A stretch of DNA of 64,000 nt from Gammaproteobacteria bacterium (GTDB lineage Bacteria > Pseudomonadota > Gammaproteobacteria > Nevskiales > Nevskiaceae), in contig JAPLSB010000022.1 in the NCBI GenBank assembly GCA_026398875.1, positions 22,263 to 86,262 of the forward strand, written 5' to 3'. The position numbers and the translations under genes were made by a program. The notes beneath the pieces are model-generated. The model worked only from the letters and a program-made list of their open reading frames with translations. It was not told the DNA's origin and did not search any database. Numbering within the stretch: the first letter of the stretch is position 1; every line of letters starts with the position of its first letter. This document shows, one piece after another, positions 8,694 to 15,919 of this stretch.

Positions 8694-9494
8694 ATGACTT
8701 TCGAAGCAAAGCGCTTGCACCCGCAACGGCTGCTGTCACGGCGCGCATTGCTGAGCAGCTTGTTGCTGGCCGCATCGCTGCCGGCTGCTCGCCTCCACGC
8801 AGAGCCAGATCCGCAGGCTGCGATCCCGCTGCCGCTAAGCTACGACCTGCAGCGCACCGACGAACCGGGCACGGGCACGATCATTCTTGCCGGCGGCTGC
8901 TACTGGGGCATGCAGGCGGTCTACCAGCACGTGAAGGGCGTCACCAATGTCACGGCCGGCTACACCGGTGGCCTGAAGTCGACGGCCAGCTACGCGAAGG
9001 TCACCGGCGACCCGTCGACCGGCCATGCCGAAGCGGTGCTGATCGAGTACGACACGGCGAAGCTGACGCTGGGCGACCTGCTGCAGATCTTTTTCTTCGT
9101 TGCCCACGACCCGACACAGCTGAACCGTCAGGGGCCGGATGTCGGGCCGCAGTACCGATCGTCGATCTTCACCGACGTCGTCGAGGAAAAGCGGGTCGCG
9201 GTCACCTACATGAATGACATCGACTACGCGAAGCTGCTGCCGCACCCGATCGCGACCAAGCTGCGTGACCGCTTCCCGTTCTACCCGGCGGAGGGCTATC
9301 AGCAGAACTACGTCCAGAACCATCCGACGCAGCGCTACGTGCTCTACAACGACCGGCCGAAGATCGCCAGACTCAAGGCGCTGTTCCCGGCGCTCTACCG
9401 CGAAGTGCCGCTGCGCTACGAGCCCGAGGAGCGGAAACGGCGGAAGCTGCTGCCGATTCCGGACGCCACCGGAAAGGGTGAAGCGGCTTCCTGA
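8694..9494 (+). CDS. msrA: exported peptide-methionine (S)-S-oxide reductase
   Basis: MsrA reduces methionine-S-sulfoxide in damaged proteins. The catalytic motif is GCYWG with Cys69, followed by the family blocks GYTGG, STGHAEAV and the FFxxHDPTQLNRQGPDVGPQYRS region. The product has 266 residues, longer than cytosolic MsrA because of an N-terminal export signal with a twin-arginine-like SRRALLS (about 15-21) and a hydrophobic stretch to about 36. Cys69 is the only cysteine in the protein, so there is no internal resolving cysteine and the sulfenic acid must be reduced by an external thiol partner. It is 41 bp downstream of the SDR gene on the same strand and may be cotranscribed. A strong terminator follows. 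Confidence 0.93.
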   Translation: MTFEAKRLHPQRLLSRRALLSSLLLAASLPAARLHAEPDPQAAIPLPLSYDLQRTDEPGTGTIILAGGCYWGMQAVYQHVKGVTNVTAGYTGGLKSTASYAKVTGDPSTGHAEAVLIEYDTAKLTLGDLLQIFFFVAHDPTQLNRQGPDVGPQYRSSIFTDVVEEKRVAVTYMNDIDYAKLLPHPIATKLRDRFPFYPAEGYQQNYVQNHPTQRYVLYNDRPKIARLKALFPALYREVPLRYEPEERKRRKLLPIPDATGKGEAAS

Positions 9495-9529
9495 ACGTGC
9501 CGAGCATCGTTCCGGGCAGCTGAACGAAG

Positions 9530-9563
9530 AAAGGCGGCGGCTGCATCGGCAGCCGCAGCCTTT
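9530..9563. terminator. terminator between msrA and the convergent membrane-protein gene
   Basis: A 15-bp stem (9530-9544 with 9549-9563, one mismatch) closes a 4-base ATCG loop. The A run on one side and T run on the other allow intrinsic termination in both directions. It lies just past the msrA stop and before the stop of the convergent gene at 9582. Confidence 0.8.
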
Positions 9564-9581
9564 CGGGATCCGCAAGCGCCG

Positions 9582-10379
9582 TCAGGCCATCCGTGCCACA
9601 CCCGCTCGCACCGTGCTCCGCGCGCGCGATGCCACTTCCGCTGGCAGCAGCTTCGAAGCGGCAAAAATCAGCACGCAGGCGGAGCCAATGCTGATCGCCG
9701 AGCACAGCGTCGACATGAACACCGACGGCTGTTCGAGATGCAGCGCGATGATCATCGGCGCGCCGGCGCCGAAGTTGCCGAGGTAGAACGTGCACGGGAA
9801 CATCACCAGCAGGCCAAGCAGATGCCAGTGGCGCGTCGCGCGGCGGCGCAGTTCGGCCGCGGCCACCGCAAGACACACCACCTGCGCGGTTTCGAGCATG
9901 CCGATCGCCAGCGGGTAGTTGAGGATGCGGAACGCATGCGGGCCCCAGTATTCATAGAGGCCGCCGTTGATGCCGATCATCTCGAACGCGCAGGAGCAGG
10001 CCAGTTCGATCGCCGCCCACTGGTACAGGCCGGTGGCGGTCAAGCCCTTGACGATCCGGTCGCAGATGAACATCGCCGGGCCGGCATAGAGCACGACATA
10101 GCCGCTGTGCGCCCAGACCGGCTGCGGAATGCCGAAGGCCGTGAACGTCGTCCACAGGCCGGGCGTGTAGAACCACAGCGACATGCCGACGTCGTACAGC
10201 GGCTCGGCAAACGCACCGACGAAGGCCGCGACGATCAGCAACACGTAGAACGGCGTCTTCTGGCGGATGCCCATGACGATGGCGATCGCCAGCAGCACGA
10301 CCGTGACCAGATAACTGCCGTAGGTCAGGACGGACTGCATGAACAAGTCCAGCGGATGGTCGGTTGGTGCGCTCAGCAT
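9582..10379 (-). CDS. polytopic membrane protein, possibly AveC (spirocyclase)-like
   Basis: The product has 265 residues and about seven hydrophobic segments (roughly 20-38, 45-60, 90-108, 118-135, 155-172, 182-200 and 212-232). The pattern TPFYVLL, then AFAEPLYD, and later GLYEYWG near the middle resembles what I recall of the AveC/spirocyclase family, whose founding member works in avermectin biosynthesis and whose relatives occur in lipid and sterol loci of many bacteria. I am not certain of that match. The ATG at 10379 follows GGGGATC. It is divergent from the zinc alcohol dehydrogenase, with candidate operator site 2 between them. A function in modifying a lipid-like substrate is only inferred from context. 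Confidence 0.6.
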   Translation of the reverse strand: MLSAPTDHPLDLFMQSVLTYGSYLVTVVLLAIAIVMGIRQKTPFYVLLIVAAFVGAFAEPLYDVGMSLWFYTPGLWTTFTAFGIPQPVWAHSGYVVLYAGPAMFICDRIVKGLTATGLYQWAAIELACSCAFEMIGINGGLYEYWGPHAFRILNYPLAIGMLETAQVVCLAVAAAELRRRATRHWHLLGLLVMFPCTFYLGNFGAGAPMIIALHLEQPSVFMSTLCSAISIGSACVLIFAASKLLPAEVASRARSTVRAGVARMA

Positions 10380-10445
10380 GGTGATCCCCCGTCGCTCGTG
10401 GAGGCCGCGCCCTCACGCGGCCAGCAGGTTCGATTGACCTGCTTG

Positions 10446-10463
10446 TAGTACGTTACCATACCA
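10446..10463. promoter_or_regulatory. candidate operator, site 2 of the TRGTAYG-N4-CRTACYA family
   Basis: TAGTACG-TTAC-CATACCA matches the consensus at all 14 defined positions. It lies between the divergent AveC-like gene (start 10379) and alcohol dehydrogenase gene (start 10596), so one protein bound here could control both. It shares 13 of 18 bases with the site at 17151-17168. Confidence 0.65.
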
Positions 10464-10595
10464 ATTAATGAAGCGGCCTCACCGCGCCACTGCAAGCCAT
10501 GACGGCCGGCACGCGGCCTGCGAATGAGCGGACTTCATCAAGCCAAGGTCGTCGACTACAGACCGCCAACCCGCGAGACCAGAGAGGAGATTCGG

Positions 10596-11705
10596 ATGAG
10601 CACCAGCATTGCGGCGCGCGCCGCCATCGTGCGTGAAGTCGGCGCACCATGGACCATCGAGAACGTCGAAGTCAGCGCCCCGCGCGCCGATGAAGTGCTG
10701 ATCCGCATGGTCGGCACCGGCATCTGCCACACCGATACCGCCTGCCGCACCGGCTTCCCGGTGCCGATGCCGATCGTGCTCGGCCATGAAGGCGCCGGTG
10801 TCGTCGAAGCGGTCGGCTCGGCGGTGACCAAGGTCAAGGTCGGCGACCATGTGGTGCTGAGCTTCGATTCCTGCGGCGACTGCCTGAACTGCAGGAAGGA
10901 TCAGCCGGCGTACTGCTACACGTTCTACCCGCGCAACCTCGCCGGCGTCCGCGCCAGCGATGGCTCGGCCCAGATCACCCAGGCGGGCCAGCCGATCAAT
11001 GGCCTGTTCTTCTGCCAGTCGTCGTTCGCGACCTACGCCCTCGCCCGCGAACTGAACACCGTGGTGATGGACAAGTCGCTGCCGCTGGACATCCTCGGTC
11101 CGCTTGGCTGCGGCGTCCAGACCGGCGCCGGTGCTGCGGTCAATGCGCTGGGCATCCTGCCGCGCGAATCGCTGGCGATCTTCGGAGGTGGCGCGGTGGG
11201 CTTGAGCGCGCTGCTCGGTGCCCGTGCCGTCGATGCCGGCGTGGTGATCGTTGTCGAACCGAACGCGGCCCGCCGCGCGCTGGCGCTGGAACTCGGTGCC
11301 ACCCACGTGATCGATCCGAAGGAAACGCCGGACACGCTGGGCAGGATCAAGGAACTGGTCGGCGGCGTGAACTACGCGCTCGACACCACCGGCATCCCGC
11401 CGGTGATGGCCGCGGCGGTCGAAGCGCTGCTGCCGAAGGGCGTGCTCGGCCTGCTCGGCGTGCCGCCGCCCGAAGCGACCGTGCCGGCCAACATGATGAG
11501 CATGCTGGTGCGTGGCATCACCGTGCGCTACATCGTCGAAGGCGACGCCGATCCGCAGGAATTCATTCCGCGCATGGCTGCCTGGTACAAGGCGGGCCGC
11601 TTCCCGTTCGACAAGCTGATCGGCAAGTTCCCGTTCGATCAGATCAACGAAGCCGCGCATGCGGCCGAGAGCGGCAAGGTGATCAAGCCGGTGCTGATCT
11701 TCTGA
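10596..11705 (+). CDS. zinc-dependent NAD(P) alcohol dehydrogenase (aryl/benzyl alcohol type)
   Basis: This medium-chain dehydrogenase has 369 residues from ATG 10596, which follows AGAGAGGAGA; earlier in-frame codons from 10524 lack a binding site. Catalytic zinc ligands are Cys44 (GICHTD), His64 (GHEGAG) and the Cys of LGCGVQTGAG (about 171). The structural zinc lobe is CGDCLNC with a fourth Cys at 107. A Rossmann motif GGGAVGL follows at about 197. The lobe pattern and the GCGVQTGAG block are typical of class III/benzyl alcohol dehydrogenases oxidising primary alcohols to aldehydes. Oxidation of the alcohol made by a neighbouring AlkB-like hydroxylase is a sensible inference. A strong terminator follows. 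Confidence 0.9.
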   Translation: MSTSIAARAAIVREVGAPWTIENVEVSAPRADEVLIRMVGTGICHTDTACRTGFPVPMPIVLGHEGAGVVEAVGSAVTKVKVGDHVVLSFDSCGDCLNCRKDQPAYCYTFYPRNLAGVRASDGSAQITQAGQPINGLFFCQSSFATYALARELNTVVMDKSLPLDILGPLGCGVQTGAGAAVNALGILPRESLAIFGGGAVGLSALLGARAVDAGVVIVVEPNAARRALALELGATHVIDPKETPDTLGRIKELVGGVNYALDTTGIPPVMAAAVEALLPKGVLGLLGVPPPEATVPANMMSMLVRGITVRYIVEGDADPQEFIPRMAAWYKAGRFPFDKLIGKFPFDQINEAAHAAESGKVIKPVLIF

Positions 11706-11720
11706 TTGCCGGCGGCAACG

Positions 11721-11758
11721 AAAAAGGCGGAGGTCGCGATCGCGGCCTCCGCCTTTTT
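11721..11758. terminator. bidirectional intrinsic terminator
   Basis: A perfect 13-bp stem (11721-11733 with 11746-11758) with an A run on the left and a T run on the right ends the alcohol dehydrogenase gene and, in the other direction, the minus-strand operon that begins at 17128. Confidence 0.88.
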
Positions 11759-11763
11759 CATGC

Positions 11764-11789
11764 CCGGATCATCGCAAGCGATGATCCGG
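11764..11789. terminator. second hairpin next to the terminator
   Basis: A perfect 11-bp stem (11764-11774 with 11779-11789) with a CAAG loop directly follows the first hairpin. There is no T tract, so it may be an RNA 3'-end stabiliser or a pause structure for the minus-strand operon. Confidence 0.5.
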
Positions 11790-11801
11790 TAACGCGTCCC
11801 G

Positions 11802-12920
11802 TCAGCAGCCGACCGTCTGCGTCGACGGCCACTGCTGCTCGGTCTCGAACCAGTCTTCCCAGCCCGCCGCCAGGTTTTGCTCACGGGCCAGCTTGCGCTC
11901 GCCGGGCGTGGCGAATTCCATGTCCCAGCGCTTCAGTGCCGGCTTGATGATGGCCGCTTCCCACAGCGGCGGAATCAGCGCGGCAAGGAAGCAGACGAAC
12001 ACGCTCGGCAGCTCGATGCCTTCCCGGTGCGGAATCAGCTTGTAGTAAGGCGCATAGGAATTCATGTGGTGGTCGGCGTGGTTGGTCAGCTCGAAACCGA
12101 GCACGCGGGTGGCAACACCAAGATGGTTCCAGACATGACGGCGACCGACCGGCGTACCCGGCACGCGGGTCTGGCCGTAGTGCTGGAAGTAGCTGAACGA
12201 TTCGGTCCAGGTCTTGGCGATGAACATCGCACCGAGCACGCACAGCACGCCGGTCAGGCCCGCCATCGCGAAGATGATGCTCTGGAACACGATCTGGATC
12301 GCCACGATCTTCCACACGCGATGGCGCCAGTTCCAGCCCGACAGGCCGCGCTTGCGCAGCACCATGCTCTCGGCCTTCAGCGCGTACGAGATCGTGCCCC
12401 AGACAGCTTTCGGCGTGAACTTGTAGATCGAGGTACCGCGCGGCGCCGTGCTCAGGTCATGCGGCGTCGAGACATCGATGTGGTGATAGATCACGTGCTC
12501 GATGTCGCGCATGCCGTCGAACAGCGTGAACTGGGCATAGCGGCCGATGAAGCGGGCCAGACTGTCGCGCGAGTGGAACAGCTCGTGCTGGGCAGCAATG
12601 CCCGGCACCAGCGCCAGCCAGGCGGTGGACATCACGCCGCCGAACAGCTGCATGCCGCTCAGCGCTTCGATGTGCATGCGCCAGCCGAACGCGAGGAACA
12701 GCGCGATCGGACCGAGGCCGCCGAGGTACACCGGAATCGACGCCCAGAACGCCGAATTCATCTTGCGCACGCTGTAATCGCGCGGCAGCAGGAAATCGAC
12801 CAGCACGACAGCAGGGAACGTCGCGAAACCAAACCAGACGGCATCACCGCCGATCCAGAAACCGGCGAGACCGATCCCGATCAGGACCGTTGCTGCGTAG
12901 TACTTCAAATAATCTTTCAT
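11802..12920 (-). CDS. second AlkB-like membrane diiron hydroxylase
   Basis: The 372-residue product is a complete alkane-hydroxylase-like membrane protein. Histidine clusters are HELFH (112-116), EHVIYHH (141-147), FQHYG (245-249) and NHADHH (280-285), with hydrophobic pairs at about 8-45, 58-80, 95-110 and 205-236. It is clearly related to the partial protein at 1-971, sharing HELFH and NHAxHH, but differs in the loop sequences, so the two probably act on different or successive substrates. It is the last gene of a co-directional set: dehydratase subunits, activator, MarR, then this gene after a 59-bp gap with no visible terminator. It would thus be co-expressed with an enzyme class that is normally oxygen-sensitive. 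Two hairpins follow its stop. Confidence 0.87.
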   Translation of the reverse strand: MKDYLKYYAATVLIGIGLAGFWIGGDAVWFGFATFPAVVLVDFLLPRDYSVRKMNSAFWASIPVYLGGLGPIALFLAFGWRMHIEALSGMQLFGGVMSTAWLALVPGIAAQHELFHSRDSLARFIGRYAQFTLFDGMRDIEHVIYHHIDVSTPHDLSTAPRGTSIYKFTPKAVWGTISYALKAESMVLRKRGLSGWNWRHRVWKIVAIQIVFQSIIFAMAGLTGVLCVLGAMFIAKTWTESFSYFQHYGQTRVPGTPVGRRHVWNHLGVATRVLGFELTNHADHHMNSYAPYYKLIPHREGIELPSVFVCFLAALIPPLWEAAIIKPALKRWDMEFATPGERKLAREQNLAAGWEDWFETEQQWPSTQTVGC

Positions 12921-12979
12921 GACGGACTCTCGGCAGGACTCAAGGGAAAGAAAATCGGGGAGGACGAATCAGGTTCGGC

Positions 12980-13615
12980 TCATGACGTGGCGACCTCTGC
13001 TGAAACGGGCAGCTCGCGGGTCTGCTGCAGCCGTTTGGGCGGCCGGCCACGGGGCCGGACAATCGCGCGGACCGGTTCGTGGTCGTCGGCACCGAGCGAT
13101 GGCAGCTGTGCAACCTGCGCTGCCAGATTGGCCTTCATGCGCGACAGCAGACCGTCGAGCAGCAGCTGCTCGTGTTCGGAAATGCCGGCCATGATCGCTT
13201 CGTTGCTGCTGCGGGCGACCAGCCGCATGTTGCCCAGCACTTCAAGGCCGCGATCGGCAATCAGCACGTGCTTCGAGCGACGGTCACCGGGCACCGCCTG
13301 CCGGCGAATGAAGCCGGACTTCTCGAGCCGCCGCAGCAGTTCGCCGGTCGAGGCGCTGCCCATCTCCAGCATCTGCGCCAGCTCGTTCTGGTTCATCGGC
13401 CCACCGGTCTTGCGCGCCAGGTTGAACAGCACCCACCACTGCGAGCGGGTGATGCCCAGATGCCGCGAACGCTGGTCATAGAGCTGACGTCGCAGACGCG
13501 ACACGTCGTGGATCAGATAGCCGGTGCGCAGGAAGCTTTCGAGGCTGCGCTTGCGAACCGGCGTGTCGCGCGTATCAGTCACGGTGGGGTCCGGCTCAGT
13601 GCGGGCGTGGACCAT
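12980..13615 (-). CDS. MarR-family regulator with an AT-hook-like C-terminal tail
   Basis: The 211-residue protein has a winged helix of the MarR type: NQNELAQMLEMGSASTGELLRRLEKSGFIRR (about 75-105, recognition helix and wing) and PGDRRSKHVLIADRG. The tail after the dimerisation helices is longer than usual and holds PRGRPPK (188-194), which matches the GRP core of an AT-hook, a minor-groove binder that is rare in MarR proteins. The start overlaps the end of the activator gene by 20 bp, so translation is probably coupled. BadR, which controls benzoyl-CoA reductase genes in Rhodopseudomonas palustris, is a MarR protein in a comparable setting, which makes sensing of a CoA thioester in this operon plausible. 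Confidence 0.88.
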   Translation of the reverse strand: MVHARTEPDPTVTDTRDTPVRKRSLESFLRTGYLIHDVSRLRRQLYDQRSRHLGITRSQWWVLFNLARKTGGPMNQNELAQMLEMGSASTGELLRRLEKSGFIRRQAVPGDRRSKHVLIADRGLEVLGNMRLVARSSNEAIMAGISEHEQLLLDGLLSRMKANLAAQVAQLPSLGADDHEPVRAIVRPRGRPPKRLQQTRELPVSAEVATS

Positions 13616-14513
13616 GAATGACCTGCTCGGTCACCCGGGCCTGCGGTGCGGTGCAGGTCGGCGTGCCGCAGCGTGCGGCATCAAGCGAGGCGTCGACCTT
13701 GTCGTCCTCGTCGGCCGCATCGGCAGCGTGCTCACGGGCCTCATCGAGCGCGATCAGCGCAGCGCCGAGCGCGCCGGCAATCTGCGGCCGCTGTGGAATG
13801 ATCAGCTTCAGACCGAGCGCCTTTTCGAGGTGATGCACGGCAGCCGGGTTCTGCGCGACGCCACCGGTCATCACCAGCGGCTCGCGCTTGCCGACCCGCG
13901 ATACCAGCCCGACCAGACGCGCGGCGATCGCGGCATGCACGGCACCGAGCACTTCGGTCTTGCTCTTGCCTTCGGCAAGCAGCGCGACGACTTCGGTTTC
14001 GGCAAACGTCGCGCACATGCTGGAAATCGTGATGTCTTCGACGGCGCGCAGCGCCATCGGTCCCATGTCCTCGAGCGGCACGCCGACTGCGCGCGCCAGC
14101 GCTTCAAGGAACTTGCCGGTGCCGGCGGCACAGCGATCATTCATCGCGAACTGCGACACGAGGCCCAGCGCGTCGATGGCGATGACCTTGGAATCCTGGC
14201 CGCCGATGTCGATCACCATGCGGGCCTCCGGCACCATCGCGATGGCGCCGCGAGCGTGGCAGGTGATCTCGGTGTAGGACTTGTCCGAGACCTCCAGCAT
14301 CCGCCGGCCGTAGCCGGTGGATATCGCGCGGATGACCTGCTTCTGGGTGATGCCGGCGATCGCCAGTGCCTCGGCAATCGAGGCCTTGGCGCCTTCGTCG
14401 CTGACCGAGCCCTTGTGCGATACCGCAGACGCCACGGTGCCGCCATCCATGTCCAGGATCACGGTCTTGGACGTGGTCGACCCGAAATCGATGCCCATCA
14501 CGTATGGCTTCAT
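13596..14513 (-). CDS. ATP-dependent activator of a 2-hydroxyacyl-CoA dehydratase (BcrA/BadF/HgdC family)
   Basis: This is an ASKHA-fold ATPase that injects one low-potential electron into its dehydratase partner. The phosphate loop GIDFGSTTSK (7-16) and GGQDSK (104-109) are intact, and the two cysteines that ligate the bridging [4Fe-4S] cluster of the homodimer are Cys128 (RCAAGTGKF) and Cys167 (SSMCATFAETE). Family members usually end near residue 260. Here about 40 further residues follow, acidic first (HAADAADEDDK), then with two cysteines (CGTPTC), an unusual addition. It starts 41 bp after the 454-residue subunit gene, with GGAGATC before the ATG. Only one activator is present, which fits a dehydratase rather than a classical two-activator benzoyl-CoA reductase. 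Confidence 0.92.
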   Translation of the reverse strand: MKPYVMGIDFGSTTSKTVILDMDGGTVASAVSHKGSVSDEGAKASIAEALAIAGITQKQVIRAISTGYGRRMLEVSDKSYTEITCHARGAIAMVPEARMVIDIGGQDSKVIAIDALGLVSQFAMNDRCAAGTGKFLEALARAVGVPLEDMGPMALRAVEDITISSMCATFAETEVVALLAEGKSKTEVLGAVHAAIAARLVGLVSRVGKREPLVMTGGVAQNPAAVHHLEKALGLKLIIPQRPQIAGALGAALIALDEAREHAADAADEDDKVDASLDAARCGTPTCTAPQARVTEQVIHGPRPH

Positions 14514-14554
14514 GGCGATCTCCGGTTCTCGCGGCGTGCGTCGGCGTTCGCGGC

Positions 14555-15919
14555 TCAGGCGGCGTTCGGAATGATCATCCGCTTCTTGCCTTCGATCGCT
14601 TCCATCATCGCTTCGAGGCGAGCGTTGACCAGTTCGTCCTTGTAGAACGATTCGTCGACCATGTCGCCCTCGATCATCGCGACCGGAATGCCGAGGCGCT
14701 TCTGCACGGCATCGGCAATCAGGTACTGCGGATTCGAGAATGCGCGGCAGGTACGCGCGGCGTGCAGCACCATGCCGTCGATCTCGAATTTCTTACAGAG
14801 CTTGATGATCTCTTCGATCATCAGCGGCGCCGACAGATTGATCGGGCAGACGAGGTAGTTGATCGCCATGCCTTCGAGCGGATCGTTGACATCGATGCAC
14901 TCGTGCTCGTGCCAGAAACCCATGTGGGTATAGCGGCCGGCGACCATCGTGGCGTTGTAGCCGGCGAACTTGTTGGCCAGCCAGCCGATCTTGTTCCAGT
15001 TCATGATGCCGTCCCAGAACAGACGGTACTTCTCGTTCGGGATCGCGCCCTCGCCGACGCGCACGCGCTCGGCGATCTCGGCCTTGACGGTCTCGAAGTA
15101 GCTGACGATCTGCGGCCCGCCCGGTACGAAGTTCACCGGTGCAAGGCTGGTGGTCCAGTCGAAGAAGCTGGCCGGCGCCGGCTTCACGGCGCACATGTCG
15201 ATGGCTTCCATGCGCAGCTCACCGGCCTTCTTGGTGTAGGCCATGATTTCCGACAGCTTGTCGTAGTCGTACTTCTTGCCGGTCTGCTGCTCGATCCACT
15301 TGATGCATTCCTTCAGCTGGCGAACCATGTAGGCCGTCGCTTCCTTGAATTCGGCACCCGTCAGGTAGCCCGCATCCTTCTTGTTGCCCCAGACCCACGG
15401 CACCGAGATGTTGAAGATCGGAATCTTCTTGCCGAACAGGCGGTAGAGCATTTCGTCCCACTGCTGGCCGGTGCTGCAGTACGGATAGGCGCTGATGAAC
15501 ATGTCCGGCGCCGGCACGCGCTCGCCGAGCAGGCCGGCACCGAGGGCATCGCTGAAGCTCGAACCGGAGGCTTCGACACCGCGGTTCTGCGCCAGCACGC
15601 CACAGCCGATGTGGGTGCGCGCGTAGGAGCAAAGCTCCTTCATGTAGCCGCGCCCTTCGGCGGCTTCCTGCGCCGGTCCTTCGTTGTTGCGAGCGGCCAG
15701 CAGCGCCGACCAGGCTTCGCCGTGCACCCAGCGGATATCCGCGGCCTGCATCAGCGGGTTGATCGCCACGCCTTCGTACCAGCAGACCAGCTTGCCTTCG
15801 GCCTTCGCGTTGAAGACTTCGGTCCAGTAGTCGTTGACCATCCGGTTGTTCAGCGATGACGACTGAAGGCGGTTAGCCTTGACCACCGGCACTTCGGCGG
15901 CATTGAAGAAGTTACCCAT
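14555..15919 (-). CDS. 2-hydroxyacyl-CoA dehydratase/benzoyl-CoA reductase family subunit (BcrB-like)
   Basis: The 454-residue protein belongs to the HgdAB/BcrBC family, whose subunits each bind an iron-sulfur cluster and perform radical dehydration of 2-hydroxyacyl-CoAs or ATP-driven reduction of aryl-CoAs. Family features are the N-terminal MVNDYWTEVFNAKAEGK block, ELCSYAR with Cys97, AYPYCSTGQQ with Cys148, HAARTC with Cys391, and EGDMVDE near 420. Cys97, Cys148 and Cys391 are the expected cluster ligands. The ATG directly abuts the TAA of the preceding gene (TAAATG), so translation is coupled. The block around residue 28 resembles BcrB more than HgdA. The actual substrate is unknown. Confidence 0.88.
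   Translation of the reverse strand: MGNFFNAAEVPVVKANRLQSSSLNNRMVNDYWTEVFNAKAEGKLVCWYEGVAINPLMQAADIRWVHGEAWSALLAARNNEGPAQEAAEGRGYMKELCSYARTHIGCGVLAQNRGVEASGSSFSDALGAGLLGERVPAPDMFISAYPYCSTGQQWDEMLYRLFGKKIPIFNISVPWVWGNKKDAGYLTGAEFKEATAYMVRQLKECIKWIEQQTGKKYDYDKLSEIMAYTKKAGELRMEAIDMCAVKPAPASFFDWTTSLAPVNFVPGGPQIVSYFETVKAEIAERVRVGEGAIPNEKYRLFWDGIMNWNKIGWLANKFAGYNATMVAGRYTHMGFWHEHECIDVNDPLEGMAINYLVCPINLSAPLMIEEIIKLCKKFEIDGMVLHAARTCRAFSNPQYLIADAVQKRLGIPVAMIEGDMVDESFYKDELVNARLEAMMEAIEGKKRMIIPNAA

Noticed and set aside
11802..12920. Simple fatty-acid desaturase
   Set aside because: The spacing and sequence of the histidine clusters (HELFH, FQHYG, NHADHH) are closer to AlkB-type hydroxylases, though both share the same superfamily.
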